NCBI RefSeq assembly: GCF_900107795.1
Contig: NZ_FNRL01000006.1
Span: forward strand, 124,001 to 188,000
DNA from: Chitinophaga terrae (ex Kim and Jung 2007)
Lineage (GTDB): Bacteria; Bacteroidota; Bacteroidia; Chitinophagales; Chitinophagaceae
Direction: 5' to 3'
Length of the DNA stretch: 64,000 nt
In this document: piece after piece, positions 16,725-26,079 of the stretch
How positions within the stretch are numbered: position 1 is the first letter of the stretch
Layout of the letters: each line of letters starts with the position of its first letter
Translations under genes and position numbers: made by a program
The notes under the pieces: generated by a model
The model's database searches: none
Seen by the model: only the letters and a program-made list of their open reading frames with translations
What the model was told of the DNA's origin: nothing

Positions 16725-19448
16725 ATGTTGTATCATTCCGCGTTGAGGATAACTGTAGTCCTCTCAACTGCCATTGCCATAGGCAGCGCTTTTTCTGCCT
16801 GTCAGTCTAAAAAGAAAGTGAACTTCAGTACAGAAGTAAAACCTTTGCTTAACAAACATTGCATCAGCTGCCATGGAGGCGTTAAGCAAAGCGGCGGCTT
16901 CAGCGTATTATTCAAGGAAGAAGCCCTGGGAGTCACCAAGTCAGGAAAACCCGCCATCATTCCCGGCCATCCGGAGAAAAGCGAATTTATCAGGCGGCTC
17001 ACCTGTAAAGATCCCAAGGAAAGGATGCCTTTGAAAGGAGCTAAACTGAGCCAGGAAGAAATTGACCTGCTTACCCGCTGGGTGAAAGAAGGCGCCGAAT
17101 GGGGCGAACACTGGGCCTATATCCCGCCCGTTAACGTACCTGTTCCGGATATCAAGATCGAAAAGGGGAATGATATAGATAAATTTATCAGGGAACGGCT
17201 GGAAAAAGAAAAACTGCCCGTTGCCCCCGAAGCCGATAAAATGACCCTGCTGCGTCGCGTCAGTTTTGACCTCACGGGGCTGCCGCCTTCTCCGGAACTG
17301 GCAGCCAGCTTCGCTGAAAGCAAAGACCCGCAGGCATATGAAAAGATCGTGGATACACTCCTGCAATCCAAACACTACGGCGAACACTGGGCGGCCATGT
17401 GGCTGGACCTGGCCAGGTATTCAGATACCAAGGGCTATGAAAGGGACGACAGCAGGACCATCTGGCGGTACCGCGACTGGGTGATAGACGCTTTCAACAA
17501 TGATATGCCATATGATAGTTTTGCTATCAACCAACTGGCGGGCGACCTGCTTCCCGACGCCGGCAACGACCAGTTCATTGCAACCGCCTTCCACCGGAAT
17601 ACCATGACTAACGATGAAGGGGGTACGCTGGATGAAGAATTCCGTACTTCCGCGGTGATGGACCGGGTAAACACCACGATGGAAGTATTCCAGGGAATGA
17701 CCATTGGCTGCGTCCAGTGCCACAGCCATCCTTATGATCCGATAAGGTTTGAAGATTACTACAAGCTGATGGCCTTCATGAACAATACCCGCGATGAAGA
17801 CACGCACCTGGACCATCCCAAACTGCGGTTATACGACAGTGTCAGCAATACAGCATACCGCCAGATCAGCGACTGGGTAAGCAAATACGACAAGTCCCAA
17901 CTTAAAGACGTACAGGAATTTATGCGGGTGCTGGAACCTAAAGTCCACGTACACGACTTCGATCAATACATCAACGGCGCTTACCTTGACTCGAAGTACA
18001 CAGGCATCAGGCCTAATGGAAGTTGCCGATTACCCAACCAGTACCTGGAAGGCAAAACCACCATGTGGATGAACTATTGGACAGGAAACAAGGGAGGCAC
18101 CATGATCGTAAAGCTGGATAGCCTTAACGGTCCTACTATTATCACCCATGCCATTGCGCCAACCAACGGTCGCCTGGCTATCGGGTTGCCGCTGCCAAAG
18201 ATCAGCGGCCGGCACGACCTTTACTTTATCTTCCGCAATAACAATATCCCGCCCCAGGACCCTGTATGCGTAATGGAATGGCTGGCCTTCCGCAACGATT
18301 TACCGGGCAAAGGACAGCCAGGCTATGAACAGGTGGCAGCCGCCTTCACCAGGTTGATCAACCAAACGCCGGACGATATTCCTGTGATGATAGAAAATCC
18401 CCTGGAAATGCGCAGGCCTACCAGGATATTTGAAAGAGGGAATTGGCTGGTAAAAGGAAAAGAAGTGACGCCGGATGTACCGCATTCGCTTAACCCCTTC
18501 CCTGCCAATGCACCGCGTAACAGGCTAGGTCTTGCCCGCTGGCTGACCAGCCCTCAGAACCCGCTTACAGCAAGGGTCATGGTTAACCGCTGCTGGGAAC
18601 AGTTGTTTGGCATCGGCATCGTGGAAACCCAGGAAGATTTTGGTACGCAGGGTTTTCTTCCATCCAACCAGGAGTTGCTGGATTATCTCTCTTACAAATT
18701 CATGAATTCCTATAAATGGAAATTAAAGCCTCTGTTGAAAGAGATCGTACTGTCTGCCGCTTACCGGCAGGATTCCAGGTCAACGCCCGCGCTTACGGAA
18801 AAAGATCCGGCTAACCGCCTGCTGGCCAGGGGACCGCATTTCAGGTTAACGGCCGAAGAGATCCGCGACCAGGCATTAGCGGTGAGCGGACTATTGGATA
18901 CGAGGATGCATGGCCCCAGCGTAATGCCTTACCAGCCGGATAATATCTGGCAAACGGTATGGAACGGTAACAAGTGGACGGTAGCAACCGACGGGAACCA
19001 GCACAGAAGAGCAGTATATACCTACCATAAACGCACCAGTCCTTATCCTTCCATGATCACCTTCGATGGCAGCAGCCGGGAAGTGTGCCTCCAGCGCAGG
19101 ATACGGACCAACACCCCATTGCAGGCATTGGTAACGCTGAACGACCCGGTGTATATGGAAACAGCCGTTGCATTGGCAAAACAGATGGCAGAGAAAGGGA
19201 AAGACGATGTAAACGCAGGTATACGCTGGGGTTATGAACGGGCCATCCTGCAACCAATCACCGACAAGAAACTGGCAGTATTAAAGCAATTATATACGAA
19301 GGCCTTAACGTCCTATCAACAGGATTCTACAGCCCTTCAATCGCTGCTTCAAACAAAAACGGCAGGGCCGGAAGAAGCAAAAACCGCAGCACTGGCTATT
19401 GTAGCCAATGCAATTATGAACCTTGACGAATTCCTTTCAAAATCCTGA
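16725..19448 (+). CDS. Cytochrome-containing DUF1549/DUF1553 protein (planctomycete type)
   Basis: The protein has 907 residues. The N-terminal export segment ends in a possible lipobox at Cys26. A PSCyt1-type haem motif CISCH follows at 46-50, with [25 protein letters not shown]. The DUF1549 core has [47 protein letters not shown], and a second CxxCH ([11 protein letters not shown], 329-333). DUF1553 fills the C-terminus ([57 protein letters not shown]). These proteins are common in Planctomycetes and some Bacteroidota and are thought to act in periplasmic polysaccharide or sugar oxidation; the reaction is unknown. First gene of the operon 16725-23328. Confidence 0.9.
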   Translation: MLYHSALRITVVLSTAIAIGSAFSACQSKKKVNFSTEVKPLLNKHCISCHGGVKQSGGFSVLFKEEALGVTKSGKPAIIPGHPEKSEFIRRLTCKDPKERMPLKGAKLSQEEIDLLTRWVKEGAEWGEHWAYIPPVNVPVPDIKIEKGNDIDKFIRERLEKEKLPVAPEADKMTLLRRVSFDLTGLPPSPELAASFAESKDPQAYEKIVDTLLQSKHYGEHWAAMWLDLARYSDTKGYERDDSRTIWRYRDWVIDAFNNDMPYDSFAINQLAGDLLPDAGNDQFIATAFHRNTMTNDEGGTLDEEFRTSAVMDRVNTTMEVFQGMTIGCVQCHSHPYDPIRFEDYYKLMAFMNNTRDEDTHLDHPKLRLYDSVSNTAYRQISDWVSKYDKSQLKDVQEFMRVLEPKVHVHDFDQYINGAYLDSKYTGIRPNGSCRLPNQYLEGKTTMWMNYWTGNKGGTMIVKLDSLNGPTIITHAIAPTNGRLAIGLPLPKISGRHDLYFIFRNNNIPPQDPVCVMEWLAFRNDLPGKGQPGYEQVAAAFTRLINQTPDDIPVMIENPLEMRRPTRIFERGNWLVKGKEVTPDVPHSLNPFPANAPRNRLGLARWLTSPQNPLTARVMVNRCWEQLFGIGIVETQEDFGTQGFLPSNQELLDYLSYKFMNSYKWKLKPLLKEIVLSAAYRQDSRSTPALTEKDPANRLLARGPHFRLTAEEIRDQALAVSGLLDTRMHGPSVMPYQPDNIWQTVWNGNKWTVATDGNQHRRAVYTYHKRTSPYPSMITFDGSSREVCLQRRIRTNTPLQALVTLNDPVYMETAVALAKQMAEKGKDDVNAGIRWGYERAILQPITDKKLAVLKQLYTKALTSYQQDSTALQSLLQTKTAGPEEAKTAALAIVANAIMNLDEFLSKS

Positions 19449-19453
19449 GCGCT

Positions 19454-20956
19454 ATGACTCGTTACGAAAAACTAATCAAAGAAGCCGAAGAAGAAAGGCT
19501 GAGATATATCACCCGCCGGCATTTCCTGCTCGACTGTGTAACAGGTCTGGGCGCCGCGGCATTCGGGTCTTTCCTGGCCGGTTGCAGCAACAGTAGCGCC
19601 GCTCCTAATGTAGCGGCGAACGCAGCCAACATTACAGATCCGATGGCGCCAAGAGTACCGCATTTCCCTGCGAGAGCCAAGAGCGTGATCTACCTGCATA
19701 TGGCAGGCGCGCCATCGCAACTTGAATTATTTGATTACAAACCTGCTTTGCAGAAATTACATAACCAGGCATGCCCTCCTTCCCTGCTGGAAGGCAAAAC
19801 CTTTGCATTCATCAGCGGGGTTCCCAAGATGCTTGGCCCACAGGCGGTTTTTAAACAACACGGCCAATCGGGCGCCTGGGTATCCGACCATCTTCCGCAT
19901 TTCGCCACGATGGCCGATGAGGTTAGTTTCCTGAAAGCCGTGCAAACCGACCAGTTTAACCACGGGCCTGCACAGTTGCTGATGCAAACCGGGAGCGCAA
20001 GGCTGGGCCGTCCCAGTATCGGGTCGTGGGTCACTTACGGCCTGGGAACTGAAAACAGCAACCTTCCGGGATTCGTGGTGCTGACTTCAGGAGGAAAAAC
20101 CCCTGATGCCGGGAAAAGCGTTTGGGGAAGCGGTTTCCTGCCATCCGTATACCAGGGAGTACAATGCCGCACACAGGGCGATCCTGTTCTCTTCCTCTCC
20201 GATCCTGCCGGGGTAAGCAGGGACCTTCGGAAAGCCTCTATTGAAGCGATAAACGACATCAACAAGCAATCATACGATTCATTTGGCGACCCGGAAACAC
20301 TGGCGCGTATCTCGCAATATGAGTTAGCCTATAAAATGCAGATATCTGTTCCCGAAGTGATGGATATCACGAAAGAACCGGCTTACATCCACGAATTATA
20401 TGGCACGCAACCAGGTAAAGAATCGTTTGCCAACAACTGCCTGCTGGCCAGGAAGCTGGTGGAAAAAGGAGTACGCTTTGTGCAATTGTACGACTGGGGC
20501 TGGGATAGCCATGGCACCGACGAAAACCTCTCTATCGACTATGGTTTCAGGAATAAATGCCGGGAAATAGACAGGCCAATAGCCGCACTGCTGCAGGACC
20601 TGAAACAACGCGGGTTGCTGGACGAAACGCTGGTGATCTGGGGCGGAGAATTCGGACGTACGCCTATGCAGGAGAACCGCGACGGGAAGGATATGCCATT
20701 CCTCGGACGGGATCACCATGTGGAAGCCTTTACCATGTGGATGGCCGGCGCCGGTATCAGGAAAGGCTTTAGTTATGGAGAAACAGACGAGATCGGCTAT
20801 TCGGCTATTAAAGGTAAAGTAGCGATCAACGATATACACGCTACTATACTCCAGCAGCTGGGATTTGACCATGAAAAGCTCACGTACCAGTTCCAGGGAC
20901 GGCCATTCAGGTTAACAGATACCAGTGGAAAAGTAATTACGCCTATTTTAAGCTAA
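19454..20956 (+). CDS. Exported DUF1501 family protein (alkaline-phosphatase-like fold)
   Basis: The protein has 500 residues. The N-terminus carries a twin-arginine-like export signal (TRRHFLLDCVTGLGAAAFG) and a Cys (LAGCSN) that might be lipidated. The DUF1501 signature is clear: VIYLHMAGAPSQLELFDYKP, GQSGAWVSDHLPHFA, and near the C-terminus LVIWGGEFGRTPMQ with GRDHH. DUF1501 belongs to the sulfatase/phosphatase-like superfamily, and its genes pair almost invariably with DUF1549/DUF1553 genes, as here (6-base gap). The precise activity is unknown. Confidence 0.9.
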   Translation: MTRYEKLIKEAEEERLRYITRRHFLLDCVTGLGAAAFGSFLAGCSNSSAAPNVAANAANITDPMAPRVPHFPARAKSVIYLHMAGAPSQLELFDYKPALQKLHNQACPPSLLEGKTFAFISGVPKMLGPQAVFKQHGQSGAWVSDHLPHFATMADEVSFLKAVQTDQFNHGPAQLLMQTGSARLGRPSIGSWVTYGLGTENSNLPGFVVLTSGGKTPDAGKSVWGSGFLPSVYQGVQCRTQGDPVLFLSDPAGVSRDLRKASIEAINDINKQSYDSFGDPETLARISQYELAYKMQISVPEVMDITKEPAYIHELYGTQPGKESFANNCLLARKLVEKGVRFVQLYDWGWDSHGTDENLSIDYGFRNKCREIDRPIAALLQDLKQRGLLDETLVIWGGEFGRTPMQENRDGKDMPFLGRDHHVEAFTMWMAGAGIRKGFSYGETDEIGYSAIKGKVAINDIHATILQQLGFDHEKLTYQFQGRPFRLTDTSGKVITPILS

Positions 20957-20962
20957 CGATAC

Positions 20963-21892
20963 ATGAGTAATTCCAGGAGAGATTTTATTAAACAGTCGGC
21001 CACGTTAAGCGCCGCTTTCTGTTTACCAACCCTTCCTTCATTTGCGGCTGCTATGCCGGCAGCTGCTGCAGGTTTTGAACTGATCGTACTGGCCACGAAC
21101 TGGGGGTACAACGGAAGTGTAAAGGATTTTTGCGCTAAAGCGAAAAATGCAGGTTATGATGGTATCGAGATCTGGTGGCCAACAGAAGAAGCGGCACAGC
21201 AGGAATTGTTTGATGCGCTAAAAACCTACGACCTGAAAGTGGGGTACCTTGCCGCCGGTTACGACAGCGATTTCAACAAACATTACCAGCAATTTGAGAT
21301 TATGCTGAAAGCCGCTACAGGCAAGCATCCGGTGACGCCGTTATACATCAATTGCCATAGTGGCCGCGATTATTTTTCTTTTGAGCAGAATTGTAAAATA
21401 ATTGATACCGGTATTGCTGTCAGCAAACAATCCGGCGTACCTGTATACCATGAAACGCACCGGTCAAGAATGTTGTTTGCGGCGCATGTGGCGTCGCAGT
21501 TTATCAGCGCCAGGCCGGAATTAAGACTGACGCTGGATATTTCACACTGGTGCAATGTACACGAAAGTTTATTGCAGGACCAGCAGGCTACCGTGGCAAA
21601 AGCGTTGGACAGGGCTTCGCATATACATGCCCGTGTCGGGCATCCCGAAGGGCCGCAGGTGAACGATCCCCGGGCGCCGGAATGGGAGAACGCAGTGAAA
21701 ACGCATTTCGGATGGTGGGACCAGGTAGTGGCTAAACACCGTGCGGCGGGCAAGCCCCTTACCTTCCTGACAGAATTCGGACCGGCAGATTACCTGCCTG
21801 CCCTTCCCTATACCCGTCAGCCGGTTGCTGATCAGTGGGATATTAATGTGTACATGCTTCAGCAGTTAAAAAAACGATACGGCAATAAATGA
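20963..21892 (+). CDS. Exported sugar isomerase/epimerase-like TIM-barrel protein
   Basis: The protein has 309 residues. It has a Tat-type signal (SNSRRDFIKQSATLSAAFCL), so it acts outside the cytoplasm. The barrel is of the xylose-isomerase-like (AP_endonuc_2) family: NAGYDGIEIWWPTEEA, then likely metal ligands in VYHETHRSRM (Glu), LTLDISHW (Asp), HIHARVGHPEGPQ (His) and FLTEFGPADY (Glu). Exported members are associated with 3-keto-sugar lyase or isomerase steps. It is 6 bases after the DUF1501 gene, and its last codons overlap the next gene (ATGA). Confidence 0.87.
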   Translation: MSNSRRDFIKQSATLSAAFCLPTLPSFAAAMPAAAAGFELIVLATNWGYNGSVKDFCAKAKNAGYDGIEIWWPTEEAAQQELFDALKTYDLKVGYLAAGYDSDFNKHYQQFEIMLKAATGKHPVTPLYINCHSGRDYFSFEQNCKIIDTGIAVSKQSGVPVYHETHRSRMLFAAHVASQFISARPELRLTLDISHWCNVHESLLQDQQATVAKALDRASHIHARVGHPEGPQVNDPRAPEWENAVKTHFGWWDQVVAKHRAAGKPLTFLTEFGPADYLPALPYTRQPVADQWDINVYMLQQLKKRYGNK

Positions 21893-23328
21893 ACCTACAA
21901 ATAACACAGGGAAGCTGGGGCCAGTTATTTGCCCGTTCGCATCCCATATTCGTACATCTTCCTATAGGCATTTTATTACTGGCCATGATCATGGCTTTGC
22001 TGGCAAGCAAAACAAGATGGCATGCATTACGTGCAGCCATTCCTGTTACCTTGCTGGTTGGTTTTATTTCGGCAGTTGGCAGTTGTTTAAGCGGTTACCT
22101 GCTATCGCAGGATGGAGGGTATGAAGAAAAGCTGCTGCTCACGCACCAGGTATTGGGCATCAGCGTGGCGGCGGCCAGCGGGTTATTGTACCTGTTGTAC
22201 AGGAAACCCGGGCGTTTCGCCAGGTTGCAGCTACCAGCCGTTATTGTTATAGGGATACTTTTAAGCATCACCGGGCATTATGGCGGCAGCCTCACCCATG
22301 GCGATGATTATCTTACCCAGGCGATGCCGGGGTTCCTGCAAAAAGTGATGGGCGCCAAAACCGCTGCTGCGAAAACCGCAGCCTATGCCTCCATTCCCGA
22401 TGCAAGGCTATACGAAGACCTGGTGCAGCCTATCCTGGCAAACAAATGTTACAGCTGCCATAACAGTCAAAAGCTGAAGGGAGGTCTGAGGCTGGAAACC
22501 ATCGCCCTGATAAAAAAAGGCGGAGAACATGGCCCGGCGCTTAAAGACAGCCTGCCTGAATCCAGTGAATTATTCCGCCGGCTGTTGTTGCCCGAGAATG
22601 ACGAACACCGCATGCCACCTAAAGGCAAACCGGGTATCACCCCGCCGGAGTTGGCGCTGATACAATGGTGGATCGAGCAGGGAGCGCCTGAACATAAACA
22701 GGTGAAAGAGCTGCCTAAAACCGGTATGATCGCCGCCGTACTGGAAGGGTTGCAGGGCGGAGCCGATATTGAGAAGAATGAATTTGTGCCTGAAGAAGCA
22801 GTAGCCGCGGCCGACAGGAAAGCGATAGATACCCTGCAAAGCAGGGGCGTTAAAGTAATGGCGCTGGGAGAAGGGAGCAATTACCTGTCTGTTTCCTGCG
22901 TTAATGCAGCAGATTTCGGGGATTCGGATGTTCTGTTGCTGCTGCCTTTGAAACAACAACTTGTATGGCTGGATGTATCGGGAACAAAGATCAGCGATTC
23001 TGCGATGGTTAATATTGCACAGTTGACGAAGCTGACCCGGCTCAATATGAAGCAGACAAGGATAGCCGGCAAACAACTGAATGCGCTGGCAACCTGCCGG
23101 CAACTGAAGTATCTCAATATTTCAGAAAATGACCTGCAACAGGGCGATATACAGGCGTTGCAGGAAAACAAGTCATTGCAGCAGTTGTACCTGTTTGGCA
23201 GCAATACCAACGCTGATAAGGTGAAGGCGCTGAAATCGCGCATGACCAGCCTGCGCATTGATACCGGCGATGCGGCACTTCCAAAGCTGGCATCAGATAC
23301 CCTGGTTTATCATAAAGTGCAGGGATGA
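21889..23328 (+). CDS. Membrane-anchored cytochrome c protein with leucine-rich repeats
   Basis: The protein has 479 residues in three parts. First, a DUF2231-like membrane domain (about residues 10-150) has four hydrophobic helices and histidine-bearing motifs (HPIFVHLPIGILLL; LTHQVLGIS; GHYGGSLTHGDDYL). Second, a PSCyt1-type haem domain has CYSCH at 187-191, KLKGGLRLE and HRMPPKGKPGITPPELALIQWWIEQGAP. Third, a short leucine-rich-repeat-like tail follows (QLVWLDVSGTKISDSAMVNIAQL; LKYLNISENDLQQ). It looks like the inner-membrane electron acceptor for the operon. It overlaps the previous gene by four bases and abuts the convergent WYL gene with no spacer. Confidence 0.87.
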   Translation: MNLQITQGSWGQLFARSHPIFVHLPIGILLLAMIMALLASKTRWHALRAAIPVTLLVGFISAVGSCLSGYLLSQDGGYEEKLLLTHQVLGISVAAASGLLYLLYRKPGRFARLQLPAVIVIGILLSITGHYGGSLTHGDDYLTQAMPGFLQKVMGAKTAAAKTAAYASIPDARLYEDLVQPILANKCYSCHNSQKLKGGLRLETIALIKKGGEHGPALKDSLPESSELFRRLLLPENDEHRMPPKGKPGITPPELALIQWWIEQGAPEHKQVKELPKTGMIAAVLEGLQGGADIEKNEFVPEEAVAAADRKAIDTLQSRGVKVMALGEGSNYLSVSCVNAADFGDSDVLLLLPLKQQLVWLDVSGTKISDSAMVNIAQLTKLTRLNMKQTRIAGKQLNALATCRQLKYLNISENDLQQGDIQALQENKSLQQLYLFGSNTNADKVKALKSRMTSLRIDTGDAALPKLASDTLVYHKVQG

Positions 23329-24336
23329 TCATCCATAGACGCTTGCTGCCTGTGCCAGCCGTTTGCTGATACGGGCGGCAAGTCCCGCGGGCGACAAAAC
23401 CTTTACATGTTCTCCAAACCCCAGTATCTCCCTTTCCAGTTCAAAATTTATTACCACTTCTATACTGATCACCGTTCCCCCGGCGCCGGTGTGTAAAACC
23501 TTTTGGGAGGAGTGTAAGGGTTTGGTCAACACATAAGGAGCATTGTTTTTATCAAACTGTAGTACCACTTTCCTGGGTTGGTCCTTTTCCGTTTTTGTGA
23601 CGCCTATCAGATCAGCGTAATAGGTATCGAACGGTACGCCATCATATTCCTTAAACTTTTCTCTTGTTTTTTCTGTAACGGAGGTCATCCTGTCGAGCGC
23701 CATCGTTACGAGCGCAGCAACGCCTTTCTGCCTTGCTATCAGGAACCAACGGTTGCGATATTCTTTCAGCAGGTAAGGATAACAGATATGCGCGGTATCG
23801 TTCGTTGCTTTGAACGACTGGTATTTGATCTCCAGGGCCTTTTTGTTTAAGATGGCCTGGTATAAAGGATTAATGAATTCCAATCCCTTCAACTGGTGGT
23901 TGTTTTCGAACTGGATGCAGTTACGCGCTTCGTTGTCGGGTAACAAGTTATTTTCGAGACGCATGATCATCTCGCTCATATCGTTGAAGAAATGGAAGCC
24001 GTTCAGCTCTTTCAACACGCCTACTATTTCTTTCAGTTTATCCAGGTCGGCATTATTAATCGGTGCGTTGGTAATGCTGTAAGACGGATCGTCGTAGGTA
24101 TAGTATTTTTTATCTTTTACAATGATAGGCGCGTTGTATCCCAGCCTGTCGCTCCGCATAACCTGGATATCCGCCTGGATGGTACGTTTGCTGACGCCGT
24201 TGGCGATTCCTTCCAGGTCATATAATTTATCGCTGACTTTCTGTATCAGGTCTTCCAGGGTCCATTTCCGGTAGCGGTTGCGCAAACATTGATCAATGAT
24301 CTTATACCTGATCAGGGCGAGTTTATTAATCGACAT
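23329..24336 (-). CDS. WYL-domain transcriptional regulator
   Basis: The protein has 335 residues. The N-terminus resembles a winged helix (RYKIIDQCLRNRYRKWTLEDLIQKV; GVSKRTIQADIQVM). The central WYL domain has CYPYLLKEYRNRWFLIARQKG, and the C-terminal extension ends with LGFGEHVKVLSPAGLAARISKRL. WYL proteins sense nucleic acids or other ligands and regulate DNA repair, defence or metabolic genes. It lies 20 bases downstream of xseB on the same strand, so it may be co-transcribed with exonuclease VII. That hints at a DNA-damage link but does not prove one. Confidence 0.88.
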   Translation of the reverse strand: MSINKLALIRYKIIDQCLRNRYRKWTLEDLIQKVSDKLYDLEGIANGVSKRTIQADIQVMRSDRLGYNAPIIVKDKKYYTYDDPSYSITNAPINNADLDKLKEIVGVLKELNGFHFFNDMSEMIMRLENNLLPDNEARNCIQFENNHQLKGLEFINPLYQAILNKKALEIKYQSFKATNDTAHICYPYLLKEYRNRWFLIARQKGVAALVTMALDRMTSVTEKTREKFKEYDGVPFDTYYADLIGVTKTEKDQPRKVVLQFDKNNAPYVLTKPLHSSQKVLHTGAGGTVISIEVVINFELEREILGFGEHVKVLSPAGLAARISKRLAQAASVYG

Positions 24337-24356
24337 ACACCTGTTTTACGGTCTGG

Positions 24357-24560
24357 CTATTTATTACTTTCCATCTGCTTAATAATATTATTAACCTCTG
24401 CTTCTGTAGCCCTTAATTTCTGCTGGCAAAAGGCGATCAATACGGCGGCCCGTTTCACTTTTTCAGACAGCAGGTCAACAGATACCTCCTCGTTCTCAAT
24501 TTCGGAAGCGATTACCTGCAATTCCGTGTAGGCTGATTCATATGTTAATTCTTCATTCAT
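24357..24560 (-). CDS. xseB: Exodeoxyribonuclease VII small subunit
   Basis: The protein has about 67 residues starting at MNEELTYESAY. The family pattern is present: LTYESAYTELQVIASEIENEEVSVDLLSEKVKRA and a coiled-coil helix ending FCQQKLRATEAEVNNI. The small subunit wraps the large subunit helix in exonuclease VII, which degrades single-stranded DNA in both directions. Its start overlaps the end of xseA by eight bases, indicating translational coupling. The in-frame Met two codons upstream (24566) is an alternative. Confidence 0.93.
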   Translation of the reverse strand: MNEELTYESAYTELQVIASEIENEEVSVDLLSEKVKRAAVLIAFCQQKLRATEAEVNNIIKQMESNK

Positions 24561-25971
24561 GCTCATTGGTTTTACTATTGATGGTTGCCTTCATCCGGGC
24601 ATCCGACATCTGTATTTCTATTCCAGCGCCCTCGCTGATGGAAGCAGCGTTGCCAACGATCTTGCCGTTATGATGAATAATTGCAAATCCTCTTTTCAGG
24701 ATGTGCGCAGGGTCCATCAGCTGGCACAGTGATACATAATGCGCAATTTGCGAATTTTTACGCTGAAAGTACAGGCGCCCGGATGATTGAAGGGCGGCAA
24801 TGGTCATGGCGATATCGTTCTGCCTTTTGGCCACTACCATGCGGGGTTTCAACAGCAAGGTACCTGATACGGCTGAAAGATCCTGCTTTTTATTCGCTAG
24901 CATTCCTTTTGCGGCCTGCGCAATGGTATGCTGATGCGCCACTACGTTTTCCTTTTGTGCGGTGATCAGGTCTTTGGTTGTATTGATTATACCGCCCTGC
25001 AAAGAAGAGAGTACCTGCAAATTCCTTGAAAAAAGCTGCTGGGAGCGGATGATGATCTGCTGGCGGAGCTGCGTCAGTTTTTCTTCAAACATCCTGTTAT
25101 GGGCGATGATCATTTCTGCGGCCTTGGTAGGCGTTTTAACAGCCGTATGGGCCATCAGGTCGGCAATCGTTTCATTTTTCTGGTGACCGATCCCGGTGAT
25201 GATCGGGATTGGGAACCGCGCTACCGCCCTACCTACCAGGAAAGTATCAAACAACAGGAAATCCGTTTGGGCGCCGCCTCCCCGGATGATTACCACCACA
25301 TCGTAGGCAATGCCGCTGTTGTAAATATCTATCAGCCGTTGCTGCACCAGTTCTGCCTGCGCTTCTCCCTGTACTACCGTAAAATAATTATCTACCTGGA
25401 AAGAATACCCGAAATGATTGTTGCGGATAGTGTGGATGAAATCCTGGTAGCCTGCCGAATTACCGGATGAAACAACGGCAATGCGCTGGATCACCTGGTT
25501 CATTTGCAGTTGGTTGTTCCGGGTGATATAACGGTTACCTGATTGCCGGATGAATTCAGGATAAGTAGTTACCAGCCGCAGTAAGGTAGCCTGTTTTTGC
25601 TGTTCCAGCAATCCTACTGTGAAGTTGGTATCAATATCCAGTAACGTGATCTGCAAACCATGGATCTGGTGAAAGCTTACGGCAACCCGCACCAACACAT
25701 GAATATCATTCTTAAACTGTTGTCCTGTTACGATCTCGAACTCCCTGATCCGTTCCGCTCCCGTACCCCAGGCAACTGCCGATACTTTGGCTACTATGCC
25801 ACCACCCTGCACATCTTTTTCCACCAGGTCGAAATAATGATATCCTTTCTGGCTGTAGAAAGAATGATTCGTCACGTCGGCTACTACCCAATAGGTTTGA
25901 GAAGCAAATGCGTTGTTGAGCGTTTGCTGGATCTGCCCAGTGAGTTCCGACAATTTTATGGACGAAAACAT
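24553..25971 (-). CDS. xseA: Exodeoxyribonuclease VII large subunit
   Basis: The protein has about 472 residues from MFSSIKLSELTG. The N-terminal OB fold has KLSELTGQIQQTL and FWVVADVTNHSFYSQKGYHYFDLVEK-like strands. The catalytic core contains VVIIRGGGAQTDFLLFDT and IPIITGIGHQKNETIADLMAHTAVKTPT, the conserved GHxxD-type region (here GHQKNE). A long coiled coil and a C-terminal segment with LKRGFAIIHHNGKIV follow. With XseB it forms exonuclease VII, used in mismatch and recombination repair. First gene of the xseA-xseB-WYL unit. Confidence 0.93.
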   Translation of the reverse strand: MFSSIKLSELTGQIQQTLNNAFASQTYWVVADVTNHSFYSQKGYHYFDLVEKDVQGGGIVAKVSAVAWGTGAERIREFEIVTGQQFKNDIHVLVRVAVSFHQIHGLQITLLDIDTNFTVGLLEQQKQATLLRLVTTYPEFIRQSGNRYITRNNQLQMNQVIQRIAVVSSGNSAGYQDFIHTIRNNHFGYSFQVDNYFTVVQGEAQAELVQQRLIDIYNSGIAYDVVVIIRGGGAQTDFLLFDTFLVGRAVARFPIPIITGIGHQKNETIADLMAHTAVKTPTKAAEMIIAHNRMFEEKLTQLRQQIIIRSQQLFSRNLQVLSSLQGGIINTTKDLITAQKENVVAHQHTIAQAAKGMLANKKQDLSAVSGTLLLKPRMVVAKRQNDIAMTIAALQSSGRLYFQRKNSQIAHYVSLCQLMDPAHILKRGFAIIHHNGKIVGNAASISEGAGIEIQMSDARMKATINSKTNEHE

Positions 25972-26066
25972 ATGCATATCAGGAGGGTAAATATACGTAC
26001 TTTTCTTTCAGGTGCTGAAAGGCATCCCTTCATCATTTTGATGGCAGAAATTTGAAGACGAAACTA

Positions 26067-26074
26067 TACCTTTG
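26067..26074 (+). promoter_or_regulatory. Promoter -7 element of a probably leaderless mRNA
   Basis: TACCTTTG matches the Bacteroidota TAnnTTTG box. The downstream ATG at 26080 begins only six bases after the final G of the box, about where transcription should start. The metallo-hydrolase mRNA may therefore have little or no leader. No convincing -33 element was seen. Confidence 0.5.
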
Positions 26075-26079
26075 CGCTC

